A stretch of DNA of 64,000 nt from Enterobacter sp. RHBSTW-00994 (GCF_013782625.1 NZ_CP056199.1:2498588-2562587); one strand, 5' to 3'; numbered from the stretch's first letter, positions 24,795 to 35,133 are shown. A program made the numbers and translations. The notes: generated by a model not told the origin, from the letters alone.

Positions 24795-25995
24795 TCTTAG
24801 GCGATTCCTTGCGAACTTCTTCTTTGGTGATGACGGCAACCCAGATGTCGTCCTTGTCAGCGGCGGGTTGTGCGGCGATAACCTGCGGCCCGCGTTGTTC
24901 AACGTCAGCATTGGCAAGCGTGATAGCCAGCCATGGAGCCGCATGGCCTGTGTATCCCAGCACTGGATCGATACTGAAGTTGTCCTCAGAAAGACTAAAT
25001 GCCACCCCGCTCTGCTCGCAGGCATTATTCCAGCCGCTTCCAGAGGTCAATGTAGGACCGGAGATCCAGCTTCCTTTGAGTTCATCGGGGCTGGTCTTCG
25101 CCCAGAGCAGCGCCCGGGTGAGTGTCTTTGTGAGCGTTGTTTCTGCTCCCCTTTCGGGGCGACTAAGGCGGAGTGCATCCGGCCAGGCGTGGGCTTTACG
25201 GTTGCTCAATACCACCATCGAGACGGCATCTGCGTCATCTTCCCGGGGGGACGCCGGTAACGACAGCGTGATGGCAACCAGAATGCCTGGATTGTCCCAT
25301 CGCTTGTCCAGCCAGGCATCGAATGCGCTCAGCCCTTTTCCGGACATCAGACGAAAAATCCTGCCGATCTTTAGTGATAGATCGGCCTTAAGCTGCTCTT
25401 CAATCAAGGGGTACAGGTCGTTATCACAATCCAGCACCAGCCAGCACGGCAGCTCCGGCGGAAGCGGCTGAACGATCCCTTCTACACGCGTGGTCAGTTT
25501 AGTCACAGCCGCCGTCAGGGCCTTTGTTAAATCAGCCTGGTATTCTGTTAATGCCGCGTATCTGACCGGTTTGTCACATCCTCTCGGGTGGGAGAAGTCG
25601 ATAGCCGGGGCTGCGACTTTCATTGCCTCAAGCAGGTCATCGGCTTTGTTTCCGGCCGGGGCCTGAATGTATGTACCGAGGATCCATGCGCAGCGCTGAC
25701 CGCGAAGAATTTCACTGTCGATGAGAGCTTCACGGTCGACATTACGCGACTCAGCTCCAACCTGCTCTGCTTTATAGGCAACCCTGCGTAAACCGAAAAG
25801 AAGCCCCCAGGTGCAAAAAGGAAGGCCCAGAGCGGTGAACCAGAAGACAAATCCGGTTCGCTCAGATGCCCAGCACCACAGTGTAAGTGCTATGCCCCCC
25901 AGCATAACAAACGCGAGAAAGAGCAGCCAACGCCCGGTGCCGGGACGCGGTATCTTAGGGGCCTTTTCAGGGATGGCATCCAGCCAGACGGGCAT
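24787..25995 (-). CDS. T6SS-associated inner-membrane protein, function unknown
   Basis: 402 residues from ATG 25995 (MPVWLDAIPEKAPKIPRP), 2 bp after the PAAR gene. Two membrane segments near the N terminus (LLFLAFVMLGGIALTLWCWA and FVFWFTALGLPFCTWGLLF), then a large soluble part with ALTEYQADLTKALTAAV and CWLVLDCDNDLYPLIEEQL. It is the sort of gene regularly found directly before tssM in enteric T6SS clusters of this layout, and its stop overlaps tssM. It may help build or gate the membrane complex or receive the PAAR/VgrG tip; this is inference from position. I recognise no enzyme motif. Confidence 0.7.
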   Translation of the reverse strand: MPVWLDAIPEKAPKIPRPGTGRWLLFLAFVMLGGIALTLWCWASERTGFVFWFTALGLPFCTWGLLFGLRRVAYKAEQVGAESRNVDREALIDSEILRGQRCAWILGTYIQAPAGNKADDLLEAMKVAAPAIDFSHPRGCDKPVRYAALTEYQADLTKALTAAVTKLTTRVEGIVQPLPPELPCWLVLDCDNDLYPLIEEQLKADLSLKIGRIFRLMSGKGLSAFDAWLDKRWDNPGILVAITLSLPASPREDDADAVSMVVLSNRKAHAWPDALRLSRPERGAETTLTKTLTRALLWAKTSPDELKGSWISGPTLTSGSGWNNACEQSGVAFSLSEDNFSIDPVLGYTGHAAPWLAITLANADVEQRGPQVIAAQPAADKDDIWVAVITKEEVRKESPKNV

Positions 25996-25997
25996 AA

Positions 25998-26261
25998 TCA
26001 GGCAACCTTTGCTACGGCAAATGAACTGATCAACGTGCAACCACAGGCGCATTTGTGACCGTGAAAGGCAACCGGGATACCATGATCAAGATAATCAGGA
26101 TTGCCTTCTACGATGGTTGTTGGTCCGTGTCCCTCGACCGGGCAGGACACTCTGTCGCCTTTGCGGGCAACGCCGATACCACCGAATTTCATTGTTTCAG
26201 AAGCGGTCAGTACAGAACCGCCGTGAGTTGTTTTATCGCCTTTACGGATAATCTGGAGCAT
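25998..26261 (-). CDS. PAAR-domain spike tip protein
   Basis: 87 residues, entirely a PAAR domain: KGDKTTHGGSVLTAS, GIGVARKGDRVSCP, GHGPTTIVEGNP, then DHGIPVAFHGHKCACGCTLISS with His/Cys residues for the zinc site. It caps the VgrG trimer with a sharp cone. No toxin extension is attached. Located between the cell-wall effector/immunity group and the tssM block. Confidence 0.92.
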   Translation of the reverse strand: MLQIIRKGDKTTHGGSVLTASETMKFGGIGVARKGDRVSCPVEGHGPTTIVEGNPDYLDHGIPVAFHGHKCACGCTLISSFAVAKVA

Positions 26262-26323
26262 ATATAAGGACCTCAGTGAGTTGATAATTATAGTTAGGTT
26301 AAAGTAACTGGCCTCTAGGACTA

Positions 26324-26725
26324 TTAATCCTGAATCTGTTCCAGCAAGTCATTTAACTCATTCACTCTTGAAATATTCAAGTCCATACGGCATACGCTGT
26401 ACATCGGCGAACCGATTATAAATCCCTGAACATCACACCAATTTTCACGTGATGCAATCCAGTTTTTTTGTGCCGCCTCAAATTTATTTGTAATGTCAGG
26501 CATTTCACGCGCCTGAATGATTTTGTATATTTTCTGGTAAACAATGTTCATGTCTTTCTTTGCAGCGTCTGATGCTTGATCGGCACAACCCATTACAACA
26601 GAGTTATTTATATCTTGATTCTTTTTGCGACAATCAGTTTCAATCTTGGAATAATCAGTTAGTGTGGCATGTGAAACGCAAGGGAGTATTATAAAAAAAG
26701 CCAGTACTTTATTTTTGAATTTCAT
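26324..26725 (-). CDS. LprI-like (DUF1311) periplasmic protein, candidate immunity
   Basis: 133 residues with a signal peptide (MKFKNKVLAFFIILPCVSHA). The mature part has the DUF1311/LprI pattern: C near the start (ETDCRKKN), MGCADQASDAAKKDMNIVYQKI, then FEAAQKNWIASRENWCDVQ and a late CRMDLN; the Cys residues probably form disulfides. LprI proteins inhibit lysozymes. Together with the proteins at 26845 and 27275 it follows an effector with a lysozyme-like domain, so it is a good candidate immunity protein. Confidence 0.75.
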   Translation of the reverse strand: MKFKNKVLAFFIILPCVSHATLTDYSKIETDCRKKNQDINNSVVMGCADQASDAAKKDMNIVYQKIYKIIQAREMPDITNKFEAAQKNWIASRENWCDVQGFIIGSPMYSVCRMDLNISRVNELNDLLEQIQD

Positions 26726-26844
26726 TATATTTTATTTAAATATCCCAATAAAGGCGCTAATAATTTAACCCGCCGATAAGTGTTTGGTTCTTGAATTTAA
26801 GAGGCTCATTCTATACTCAATGGTATATAAATGCTTTTGAATAT

Positions 26845-27273
26845 TTATTCTGTATCATATTCTTCACCATTCCATTGTAGGATATATTCAGGTCCGCAAA
26901 AAATATCTTTTAACCCTTTGTGTGATTTTTTTGATATTCCAATGGATGTACACATATATGCTGCATCTATTGATTTTCCATCGTGCATTGTGATTTCAAA
27001 TGTTAAAGTAGGAGAGTTGTCGAGATTAGACATACAGTCCGATTGATCACAAGTACCTGGTGGTGTTGAACTCAGAAACGTATACTCGATGATATCTTTT
27101 TTACCGTCACCATTTAAGTCAGTAGTAACGCGACCTGTTTGCCCATCGACAAAACCAGAGTTTTTCACCTTACTTGCCGTTACCAGCATATCAACATCTT
27201 TGGTTTGAGAACATTGAGCATATGTTGCCGATGCCATTAAAATTAACATAGCCAAAGAGAGTTTCATGTCCAT
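26845..27273 (-). CDS. Exported Cys-rich protein with a calcium-loop-like repeat
   Basis: About 142 residues from ATG 27273 (MDMKLSLAMLILMASATYA; ATG 27267 also possible). Signal peptide, then DLNGDGKKDIIEYTF, an Asp-rich loop like those of FG-GAP/EF-hand calcium sites, and several Cys (TCDQSDC, MCTS, FCGPE). It starts 2 bases after the preceding stop codon. Not recognised as a known family beyond the Asp-rich loop. Periplasmic location and position make it a second candidate immunity component for the cell-wall effector. Confidence 0.6.
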   Translation of the reverse strand: MDMKLSLAMLILMASATYAQCSQTKDVDMLVTASKVKNSGFVDGQTGRVTTDLNGDGKKDIIEYTFLSSTPPGTCDQSDCMSNLDNSPTLTFEITMHDGKSIDAAYMCTSIGISKKSHKGLKDIFCGPEYILQWNGEEYDTE

Positions 27274-27274
27274 T

Positions 27275-27631
27275 TTAATAATTATCAACCGTCTTCATAT
27301 AGGTTTTAATAAAATCATTTAGTTGCTCTACACCATCATATTCGCATTGGTTTTCTATCAAATCTGTTCGTTGACCTTCCATCGAGTTATATAAGCTGCA
27401 TCGTTCAGAAATAGACTTCCGTTGACTATTATAAAACGCCATATCAATTGAATACTCCTTACCAGATTTGGTAATAATCTCTTTAATGGAGTCCTCTATT
27501 TTTTTTGTGCTGGTTTGTATGCAGTCGATCATATCCGGATGAGATTGCATCGAGGAATTGCAAGTTTGTGGTTCCTTTGCAAAAGAAACAACAGGCAAAC
27601 AAATAAGTAATGCAAGTAATTTAATCTTCAT
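27275..27631 (-). CDS. Small LprI-like periplasmic protein, candidate immunity
   Basis: 118 residues with a signal peptide (MKIKLLALLICLPVVSFA). The mature part carries four Cys (QTCNSS, IDCIQTS, ERCSLY, ENQCEYDG) in an arrangement like the LprI/DUF1311 proteins, including RCSLYNSMEGQR and a following LIENQCE. Its ATG overlaps the end of the cell-wall effector by 11 bp. That tight coupling makes it the first-choice immunity protein for that effector. Confidence 0.65.
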   Translation of the reverse strand: MKIKLLALLICLPVVSFAKEPQTCNSSMQSHPDMIDCIQTSTKKIEDSIKEIITKSGKEYSIDMAFYNSQRKSISERCSLYNSMEGQRTDLIENQCEYDGVEQLNDFIKTYMKTVDNY

Positions 27632-29969
27632 TTTTTAACTCCAGATTCAACTCATTTAACTTTAATAAATCTTTCTTCTCTGTCAGAGCTCGTGTTTTTA
27701 GATCGTCCCACCAAGTCGGGGATGATGGGAAAAGATCTTCAACATGATTTATTTTATAGTCCTGAACAATAGTTATCACATCTGCATCTGTTAATGTTTC
27801 AAAATCCTTCCCTTTCAACGCTCTCGAAATTAAACCAGTTGAAGGGCCATATTGAACGGAAGTCGACCAAATCATATCATTGATTGCGGCACGAGAATGT
27901 GAGAAATTTAGCCCTTTAGATGCTAACAAGTCTATTTGTACTTGATAGTGTGTTTTTTCAATGAAAAGATGCTGATCCTGTGCAAATTCTTCTTTGTGAT
28001 CGACCGCAATTTTTTCCCATACTTTATTGAATTCAGGTGTGGCGGGTACTTTGCCTTCGAATAAATCTTGGTATTTTGACACAGCAATATATTTATTAAC
28101 CGTTCCCATTTTAGAAGATAATTGATACATTCCATATGACACACCACCATGATCTCCTTTTCCAGATGAAATTACACCAGGCCCCCTTCCTCCAGATTCA
28201 TATCGCTCTGAAGTTTTCCCAAGCAGCCATGTTCCTGATAATTTTTTCATAAAGCCTAAGAACATAATCGGATGCATATGCCACAGTGAAGGTCCTAGTT
28301 TTTCGGATGTAACATCCTGCATCCATGCCATTTTATCGATAAAATCTTTACTGTATTTCTTCCATTCTGGGGCATCTTTTTTCAGCGCATTGAGAAACGG
28401 TTGCCAGATAGCATCGCCCTTTTTGAAATACCAGTCGCTAGGATGTTTTACGATTGTTTTCTGATTAACGTCACGATAATCAGGATTATGAAGTGCTCTC
28501 CAGTACTCCATTGGCGAATATTGGTCACTTCCGCTGTCAATTTTATCCAGCAGGCGCTGATAATTATGCTTCACGAGAGCATGACTGGTTCGCGGATCAT
28601 TTGTCGCGGCCTGATAGAGTGAGTCGATGAGGTTACGGAAGAATCCTGTAGGCTGGTTTTTCCCATCCAGATAATCAAAGCTGGAAGGTTCTGCGGTTTC
28701 AGTTCTGAAGCCCATCTTTGCCAGATCATACCGCGACAAAAGTTGAGGTTCCGCCTGACCTTTGGTGACATAGGCATTTTCTGGTCGCAGCTGCCAGTAT
28801 TCCTGTTTGGTCGACTTATCGACTTCCGTTTGTACCTGACTCAGTGGAAGGGTCCCTGCTCTGGTTGTTACCCCTGTATCCTTTGTGAATGTTCCTGTTG
28901 CAACATCTTTTTTGTACAACGCAAGGCCCGGAGAGTACTTCAGCCAGATTGGATTTTTTTCTCCCACTTGCTCAGGGTTGGTCAGGAACTTTTCCAGGTT
29001 GCCGTCCATACTCGTGCATTCGATATGTACCTGGTATCGCGCTTCATATCCACCGTCCTTAGGTGCCTGGTAATACCCCATATGACCAACAGGATCACCG
29101 GCACTGATAGCATAGGGAGTCGGGCATACTACCTGGTCAAATTTCAGCGCTTCTTTTGCTGGTGGCATAAGTTTCTGCCACCAGGAAGGCTGTACCGCCC
29201 CATCAGTGCCAGGAGACAGGTTGTTTTTGTCCACAAGCATCCAGTATTGCTGCCCTGGCTTCAGGGATGTTTTCTTACCCTTTTGCAATGCCTGTTCTGA
29301 GAGGCTGACAAATGTAACAAGGCCATACTCTCTCTTGTTAAATGCGACGGTATGGAGGCCGCTGTCTGTTTTATCCCACTCGACAATGGACCCTTTTGGT
29401 ATCGTACCTTTTCGGTAGCTTTCGCTGGTACTTTTATTATTGGTACTGGCGGTCATGACCCATTCGGGATCGTAGGCGGAAAGCGTATCCTGGACTGTCC
29501 ACTTTGTTTCCGCCGGATTAACGTTATAGGCTGAATATGGGGCCAGGTGCATATACAGGGTGTAGAAATGCAGCCCGCTGGATTCTTTCTCCCCCGGTTG
29601 AATAAAGTGTTTAACCAGAACAAACGAACCGGAAAAGCTCAATGGGCCGGATTCCCATGCAAGCGTCAGATAATCCTTGCAGACACGATAAGCAACCACT
29701 TCACCGTCAGCCATGCATCGCACAGCCTGCTCACCTTTAAAGGGGACCGGGAAATCCAGTGCTTCAAGAGGCGACCTGCCGCTAAGAGCACACCACGGAG
29801 TCGTGGCTTCCGTGATATGGATCCCGCCATGCCACATCCCACTTCGGCCAATCATATACTGCCCGGTGGATTCCCCCCCGACATGAGAGAGGATCTCTTC
29901 CTGATTTTTGAACTCACTTCCCCGACTGTTGGAGGAGATCGGCCAGACAATTTTGGGTAATACAGACAC
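27621..29969 (-). CDS. Two-domain cell-wall effector (M23-like plus lysozyme-like)
   Basis: 782 residues, no signal peptide. N-terminal part (about 40-150) has M23/LytM traits: MWHGGIHI at 45-52, MADGEVVAYRV at about 87-96, FVLVKHFI and YTLYMHLAP at about 136-144 with the HxH-type strand reduced to MHL. The C-terminal part (from about 590) reads ERYESGGRGPGVIS, then GKGDHGGVSYGMYQLSS, typical of lysozyme-like/chitosanase-like glycosidases with an early Glu as candidate acid. AINDMIWSTSVQYGPSTGLI follows. This recalls two-domain effectors such as Aeromonas TseP (amidase plus lysozyme), but I cannot align them. It lies 15 bp after vgrG and before exported candidate immunity genes. Target: peptidoglycan of the rival cell, in the periplasm. 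Confidence 0.75.
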   Translation of the reverse strand: MSVLPKIVWPISSNSRGSEFKNQEEILSHVGGESTGQYMIGRSGMWHGGIHITEATTPWCALSGRSPLEALDFPVPFKGEQAVRCMADGEVVAYRVCKDYLTLAWESGPLSFSGSFVLVKHFIQPGEKESSGLHFYTLYMHLAPYSAYNVNPAETKWTVQDTLSAYDPEWVMTASTNNKSTSESYRKGTIPKGSIVEWDKTDSGLHTVAFNKREYGLVTFVSLSEQALQKGKKTSLKPGQQYWMLVDKNNLSPGTDGAVQPSWWQKLMPPAKEALKFDQVVCPTPYAISAGDPVGHMGYYQAPKDGGYEARYQVHIECTSMDGNLEKFLTNPEQVGEKNPIWLKYSPGLALYKKDVATGTFTKDTGVTTRAGTLPLSQVQTEVDKSTKQEYWQLRPENAYVTKGQAEPQLLSRYDLAKMGFRTETAEPSSFDYLDGKNQPTGFFRNLIDSLYQAATNDPRTSHALVKHNYQRLLDKIDSGSDQYSPMEYWRALHNPDYRDVNQKTIVKHPSDWYFKKGDAIWQPFLNALKKDAPEWKKYSKDFIDKMAWMQDVTSEKLGPSLWHMHPIMFLGFMKKLSGTWLLGKTSERYESGGRGPGVISSGKGDHGGVSYGMYQLSSKMGTVNKYIAVSKYQDLFEGKVPATPEFNKVWEKIAVDHKEEFAQDQHLFIEKTHYQVQIDLLASKGLNFSHSRAAINDMIWSTSVQYGPSTGLISRALKGKDFETLTDADVITIVQDYKINHVEDLFPSSPTWWDDLKTRALTEKKDLLKLNELNLELKNED

Positions 29970-29984
29970 GATTCACACTCCTTG

Positions 29985-32342
29985 TCAGTCGTTAAATGAC
30001 TTGCTGCTGATTTTGCTTTCCTGGGTGATATCCGTCAGGCTGAAATTGGGTGTTTCGTTGGGAAGATTTGCGCCCGACCCTGGTACCAGGTAGTCGGACG
30101 TTTTCATGATGAACTCACCAGATGAACCATGCTCAATGCCGTTTTTACTCAGCCTCAGGTAAGATCCGCCGCCGTTCAGCGTAAGCGTTTCCGGGGTGCT
30201 GATAATAATTTCGTCTTCACTGCTGGTCACTGTCAGCTGCTTTTCAGAAAACAGTGCCATCGTGTTGTGCTGAGCCTGAATCTCGATGTCTCCCTGGTTG
30301 GCAACCAGCTTCGCCCCGTCTTTATGCACAAACATACCCAGGGCTTTTTCTACCGTTACAGACAGATTTTTCATCGCACCGATATCAAGATGTTGACCGG
30401 CATTAATCATGGTATTGCGGGTACTGCTGAGCTGAAGATGTTCACCTGAGGTCAGTGCCACCCCCTGCGGCGCGCTACCCAGCAGCACCGCAGACTGGAG
30501 GTCTTTGATTTTGTCGGTCACGAGACTAATCTGGGTATTGATGTCGCAGACCAGCGCTCCGGCGGCTTCAGCTGCGCTGTTCAGCGCCTGCATCTGGCTG
30601 TTGGCCTGGTTAATCTGACTTATCGCAGGGGCCATTTCCAGCACCGATCCCCGGGCTTTGGACTGGGCATCCGCCGTCAGGAACAGCCCTTTTGCCGCAC
30701 GTACAGCGCCATGCTCATCCGTACGCAGTTCAAAACCGGCGCCGCGCTTTTCACGCTGGCCATTGACCAGGTGTCCCATGTTCAGCTGCGTTTTGCCATA
30801 TTCCGTCGCGAGCTTGATATGCTCTTCCTGGCGCTTATCCTCCATCCGCAACTTATTGTTCGCCGGGGTACGCCACACGTTCCGCGTATGATTGTCACTG
30901 GTGACAGGGTCCGGATGTTCTGAGTCGTGCAGGGCATAGGCGATGTAGGGCCGATCCGGATCCCCGTTGTCAAAAATGACGGCCACTTCCGTTCCGTCGA
31001 TAAGCGGAGAATGGAAGCCGTAGGTATCACCGGCATAGGGTTTAGCCAGCCGCAGCCACAAATAGGCATAACCCTGTTCAGGGCTGTTACGGTCAACGTC
31101 CAGTTTCACACGGTAGCGTCCTTCCGGGTCGAGCCAGGAATAGGTGTCGCCTTTTTGTGTGCTTTCCACCCGGGCTGGAAGCGTTCCGGATATCACCGGG
31201 CGATTGAGTAACGCCGGACGGTAACAGACGGTTTCGCTATACGGGATGCCTTCAAAGGTCAGGGTAAAGCTACTTTTTCGTGAGCCGCTGGTGCGCACCG
31301 TGGTGATGACGATGCCTTCTTTTACGGTATCAGGAAGCGTTCCGTCCGTTTCCAGTACCTGACCCGGAGCCAGATGAGGGCTGGAGGAATGCCCGGTGAC
31401 GTGATATTGCGCATTCAGAATGCGTTCGTGACGCAGACGGGCGAAATATGCTCCGGTCTCTGTGCTGTCAGTATCACCTTCTGTCAGGAAGGGTTCCGCA
31501 TAATGGTACGTTTCCCCGGTGGTGATCCCTTCCTTACTGAAAATGCTTTCGGAACTGTCCTGACGTTTCAGTGCTTCACGGTAGTTGTAGTCACGGGTGG
31601 CCACACTCCCGCTCACGACATTGTAGCCAGTCTGAATATCCCAGATGCTCTCCTGCCCGCTGTCGCTCATCCCGGCCTGATTACGCAATGGCAGGGTGAC
31701 ACCAAATTCATACTGCTGCTGGCTGTCCTGGAAAATAACCACGTCCTGTTCAAGACGGCTGTCCATTTCATAGCGCCAGTAAATGCCCACTTCAGCCAGC
31801 AGACGCTGGATAAACTCAAGGTCGGTTTCCCGCCACTGGGTGATGAGCTCCCGGGATGGATACTCCCGGGAGAGCCGGAACTCAAAATCAGGACCTTCCA
31901 GACCGTGCTTACGCAATACCTGTTCAACCACCTCGATAACCGACTGATTGAGGTAGATCTCGCTCCCTTTCGTATAGCCCAGAAGGGCAATACGGGGAAC
32001 GATCGTCAGTGCGTAATGAGTGTCATCATTCGAGGTGGACACGCGGCGGAAGGACTCCACTACGCCAAAAACCGTCCGTACCGGCAGAGCCGGTGTCCCG
32101 TCAAATACCGGGGTCTGGAAGGTAAATGACGCCGGTTTCAGCAATAACGTCTCACAGGCGATATCTTTAGAGGAGCAGGTGACCGCCACGTCATATCGCC
32201 ATGGCTGGCTAAGTGATTCAACGGCGTTGTAACGCAGAACATCAAGGAAATCGCTGCATTCATGCACATCTACCCGGTAACGAGACTGGCCTGACAGCTG
32301 TTGCACCGCGTCGGTTGCTTTCCTGATAAGTGTTCCGCTCAT
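29985..32342 (-). CDS. vgrG: VgrG (TssI) spike protein of the core operon
   Basis: 785 residues with the VgrG order: gp27-like domain, OB-fold (about 395-490; PARVESTQKGDTYSWL...YLWLRLAKPYAGDTYGFH), RTPANNKLRMEDKRQEEHIK, helical segment and DUF2345 needle. It shares the framework of the two cassette VgrGs but is clearly divergent in sequence and has its own C-terminal tail without the GICLSCL motif. No DUF4123 gene follows, so its effector may bind directly. The ATG overlaps the clpV stop (ATGA). Confidence 0.93.
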   Translation of the reverse strand: MSGTLIRKATDAVQQLSGQSRYRVDVHECSDFLDVLRYNAVESLSQPWRYDVAVTCSSKDIACETLLLKPASFTFQTPVFDGTPALPVRTVFGVVESFRRVSTSNDDTHYALTIVPRIALLGYTKGSEIYLNQSVIEVVEQVLRKHGLEGPDFEFRLSREYPSRELITQWRETDLEFIQRLLAEVGIYWRYEMDSRLEQDVVIFQDSQQQYEFGVTLPLRNQAGMSDSGQESIWDIQTGYNVVSGSVATRDYNYREALKRQDSSESIFSKEGITTGETYHYAEPFLTEGDTDSTETGAYFARLRHERILNAQYHVTGHSSSPHLAPGQVLETDGTLPDTVKEGIVITTVRTSGSRKSSFTLTFEGIPYSETVCYRPALLNRPVISGTLPARVESTQKGDTYSWLDPEGRYRVKLDVDRNSPEQGYAYLWLRLAKPYAGDTYGFHSPLIDGTEVAVIFDNGDPDRPYIAYALHDSEHPDPVTSDNHTRNVWRTPANNKLRMEDKRQEEHIKLATEYGKTQLNMGHLVNGQREKRGAGFELRTDEHGAVRAAKGLFLTADAQSKARGSVLEMAPAISQINQANSQMQALNSAAEAAGALVCDINTQISLVTDKIKDLQSAVLLGSAPQGVALTSGEHLQLSSTRNTMINAGQHLDIGAMKNLSVTVEKALGMFVHKDGAKLVANQGDIEIQAQHNTMALFSEKQLTVTSSEDEIIISTPETLTLNGGGSYLRLSKNGIEHGSSGEFIMKTSDYLVPGSGANLPNETPNFSLTDITQESKISSKSFND

Positions 32343-35011
32343 GACGCCTCTCCTTCTGCCTGTTCATCAAATTCCAGCACAATGCCCTGTTCGTCATCCC
32401 AGGTCAGCTGTAGTGAGGACGGTTTTTGTTTCGCCGCCATATGGCTTAACAACTGTTGACTCAGAACCGGCAGGATCTGCTGGTTAAGCAGACTGTCCAC
32501 GTTGCGGGCTCCGGTATCCGGCAGCAGACAGGCTGTCGTCAGGGTGTCGATGAGAATTTCGCTAGTGTGAGTGGAGATGCCGTAGTGGCGTTGCAGACGC
32601 GTACTCACCTGCGCGAGCTTCATGCCGACGATGGTGCGCATGGCATCCATTGCCAGCGGGCGGTATATCACCGTCTGGAAGCGAGCCAGCAGCGCTGGCT
32701 GGAAATGATCGCGCAGAACCGGGCGTAACAACTCATGCAGATCGCTCTCAGTAGCTTCTGGTTGCTCTTCCAGTAACTGCATCAGCGGGTCACTTCCCAG
32801 GTTGGACGTCATCAGGATCACGGTATTGCGGAAATCAATTTCACGCCCTTCTCCGTCCCGCATAAAGCCCCGGTCAAAGACCTGATAAAACAGGTTCATT
32901 ACATCCCGGTGGGCCTTCTCCACTTCATCGAGCAGCACCACGCTGTAAGGACGCTTACGGACTGCCTCGGTGAGAATGCCGCCCTGACCATATCCGACAT
33001 AGCCCGGAGGGGAGCCTTTCAACTGCGAGACCGTGTGCGGCTCCTGGTATTCAGACAGGTTGATGGTAATGAGCGATTTCTCACCACCGTACATGACGTC
33101 AGCAAGCGCAAGCGCGGTCTCTGTTTTGCCCACCCCACTTGGCCCCACCAGTAAAAACACGCCCTGTGGCCCGTTTTCCGGCGTGAGACCGGTTTTTGAC
33201 GCTCTCAGTCGTTGCGCTATGGCATTCAGGGCAGGGCTCTGTCCGACGACACGGGTTGCCAGTTGTTCTTCCAGCGTCAGTAATTCGGTCTGCTCATCCT
33301 TCATCAGCGACGAGAGAGGAACCCCTGTCCAGTCTGAGATAACGGTCGCAACGGTGCGGACATCAACATCCAGCCCCAGTAATGGGCTGTTATTCTGAAT
33401 TTGGGAGAGCTCCTGCTGGAAGGCGGAGATCTCTTTCTGGCGGCTGATGTCTTCCCGGCAGGCTTTCAGCGAGTCGGTGAGCTGCTTTTCGGTCTCATAC
33501 TGTGAGTGAAGAGAAGCTTTTTGCTGATTGAGCTCCAGTGTGAGTTGTTCGATCTGCGGCAGGCGGCTGGCATCAACGGTGTTACCCAGGGAAATATCTT
33601 CCAGTAACTCCTGCTGCTCCATGGCAAGCGCAGTCAGTTGGGCCTGCAACCGGGTGAGCTGTTCAGGCAGCGTGTCCAGGCTCATCCGTACCCGGGCTGC
33701 TGCGGTATCCAGTAAGTCCACCGCTTTATCAGGCAACTGGCGACCGGTCAGGTAGCGACGGGAAAGCGTCACTGCTGCGCGGACGGCCTCACCGGTAATA
33801 TGCACGCCATGGTGTTCGGCATAGCGGGATTTAAGCCCGCGCAGCATCAGGCAGGCCGTATCATCATCAGGCTCATCAACCTTAACCATCTGGAAGCGGC
33901 GCTCAAGGGCTGCATCACGTTCGAAATACTGCTTGTATTCACTCCAGGTAGTGGCCGCAATGGTACGCAGTTCGCCGCGAGCCAGAGCCGGTTTTAGCAG
34001 GTTAGCCGCATCTGCCCCGCCCGCCTGATTACCTGCTCCGATGATGGTGTGTGCTTCATCGATAAAGACCAGCACCGGCACCGGGGATTGCTGGACGGCG
34101 TCGATGATATTTTTCAGACGTTGTTCAAATTCACCCTTTACACCAGCGCCCGCCTGAAGCAAACCCAGATCCAGCGTTCTGACGATGACAGGTTTAAGGC
34201 TTTCGGGAACATGACCTTCAGCTATACGGAGTGCCAGGCCTTCAACCAGGGCCGTTTTGCCAACGCCAGGTTCGCCCACCAAGATAGGGTTGTTCTTGCG
34301 ACGTCTGGAGAGAATATCCACCATCTGACGGATTTCATTATCGCGTCCAAAAACAGGGTCAATCTTTCCTTCCCGGGCACGGGCAGTCACATCAACTGTA
34401 AAACGATTGAGAACGGACTCTTCCTGTGAAACGGCAGGCAGGGCACTTCCGCTTTCAGCCTGATTTTGTGCTTCATGTTGTAACTGTGCAGCCCGGCCAA
34501 TAATGCTGACATTGCCAGCCTGTTCACTGAACGCAACGTCATGCCGCTCATCCGACTGGGCTTCCAGCAGGGGACGTAACCTTTCCAGTTGGCTGGTGGT
34601 CAGCGTCATCAAAGGCCAGAGGCCATCGCAGCGTGTCAGTCCTGACGTTTCAATCATGGCCGAGAGCAAATGTATGCTGCGGATCTGCTCATCTCCCGCG
34701 AGCGTGGCGGCAAGCCAGGCCTGTTTCAATAGGGTCTGGAGGGAAGCAGAAAGCTCTGGACGTGTGCGAACTGAACGAGGCTGTGCATCCAGCCAGCTCA
34801 GAAGTGACTGCCAGACGGCATCCATATCCCATTCATACCGCCGGGCAAGAACGGTCAGGTCACCTTCCCCCTGCTCCAGCAGTTTCAGCAGCCAGTGCTC
34901 AGGCGTGATTTCTGCATGTGCACGGGTCTGGCATAAAGAGGCTGCCCCTTCCAGGGCTTTGGCGCAATATGGGTTAAGTCGTCGTAGCAGGACTGCTGAA
35001 TGATGTTCCAT
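32339..35011 (-). CDS. clpV: ClpV (TssH), sheath-recycling AAA+ ATPase
   Basis: 890 residues. N-terminal Clp_N domain, first AAA module with Walker [14 protein letters not shown] (about residue 245) and Walker [11 protein letters not shown], a ClpB-like middle region, second AAA module with Walker [14 protein letters not shown] and Walker [12 protein letters not shown], and a D2-small domain. ClpV disassembles contracted TssBC sheath for reuse. It is separated from hcp by a terminator, so probably expressed at a lower level than hcp. Confidence 0.95.
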   Translation of the reverse strand: MEHHSAVLLRRLNPYCAKALEGAASLCQTRAHAEITPEHWLLKLLEQGEGDLTVLARRYEWDMDAVWQSLLSWLDAQPRSVRTRPELSASLQTLLKQAWLAATLAGDEQIRSIHLLSAMIETSGLTRCDGLWPLMTLTTSQLERLRPLLEAQSDERHDVAFSEQAGNVSIIGRAAQLQHEAQNQAESGSALPAVSQEESVLNRFTVDVTARAREGKIDPVFGRDNEIRQMVDILSRRRKNNPILVGEPGVGKTALVEGLALRIAEGHVPESLKPVIVRTLDLGLLQAGAGVKGEFEQRLKNIIDAVQQSPVPVLVFIDEAHTIIGAGNQAGGADAANLLKPALARGELRTIAATTWSEYKQYFERDAALERRFQMVKVDEPDDDTACLMLRGLKSRYAEHHGVHITGEAVRAAVTLSRRYLTGRQLPDKAVDLLDTAAARVRMSLDTLPEQLTRLQAQLTALAMEQQELLEDISLGNTVDASRLPQIEQLTLELNQQKASLHSQYETEKQLTDSLKACREDISRQKEISAFQQELSQIQNNSPLLGLDVDVRTVATVISDWTGVPLSSLMKDEQTELLTLEEQLATRVVGQSPALNAIAQRLRASKTGLTPENGPQGVFLLVGPSGVGKTETALALADVMYGGEKSLITINLSEYQEPHTVSQLKGSPPGYVGYGQGGILTEAVRKRPYSVVLLDEVEKAHRDVMNLFYQVFDRGFMRDGEGREIDFRNTVILMTSNLGSDPLMQLLEEQPEATESDLHELLRPVLRDHFQPALLARFQTVIYRPLAMDAMRTIVGMKLAQVSTRLQRHYGISTHTSEILIDTLTTACLLPDTGARNVDSLLNQQILPVLSQQLLSHMAAKQKPSSLQLTWDDEQGIVLEFDEQAEGEAS

Positions 35012-35133
35012 GTCGTTCCCTCTTGTTCAGGCACGCTACCGCCCCTGGCCGTCAACCGATGCCCATAAGGTTCATGCCGATAAATTGTGAGACTGCTCTG
35101 CAAAGCGTCCGTCTGACAGGCGCTGTGCGGAGC

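Noticed and set aside
21423-25025. N-terminally extended TssM of 1200 residues
   Set aside because: The extra 77 codons lie inside the upstream gene and lack family likeness; MSKVKVKTLIG at 24794 is the normal start.
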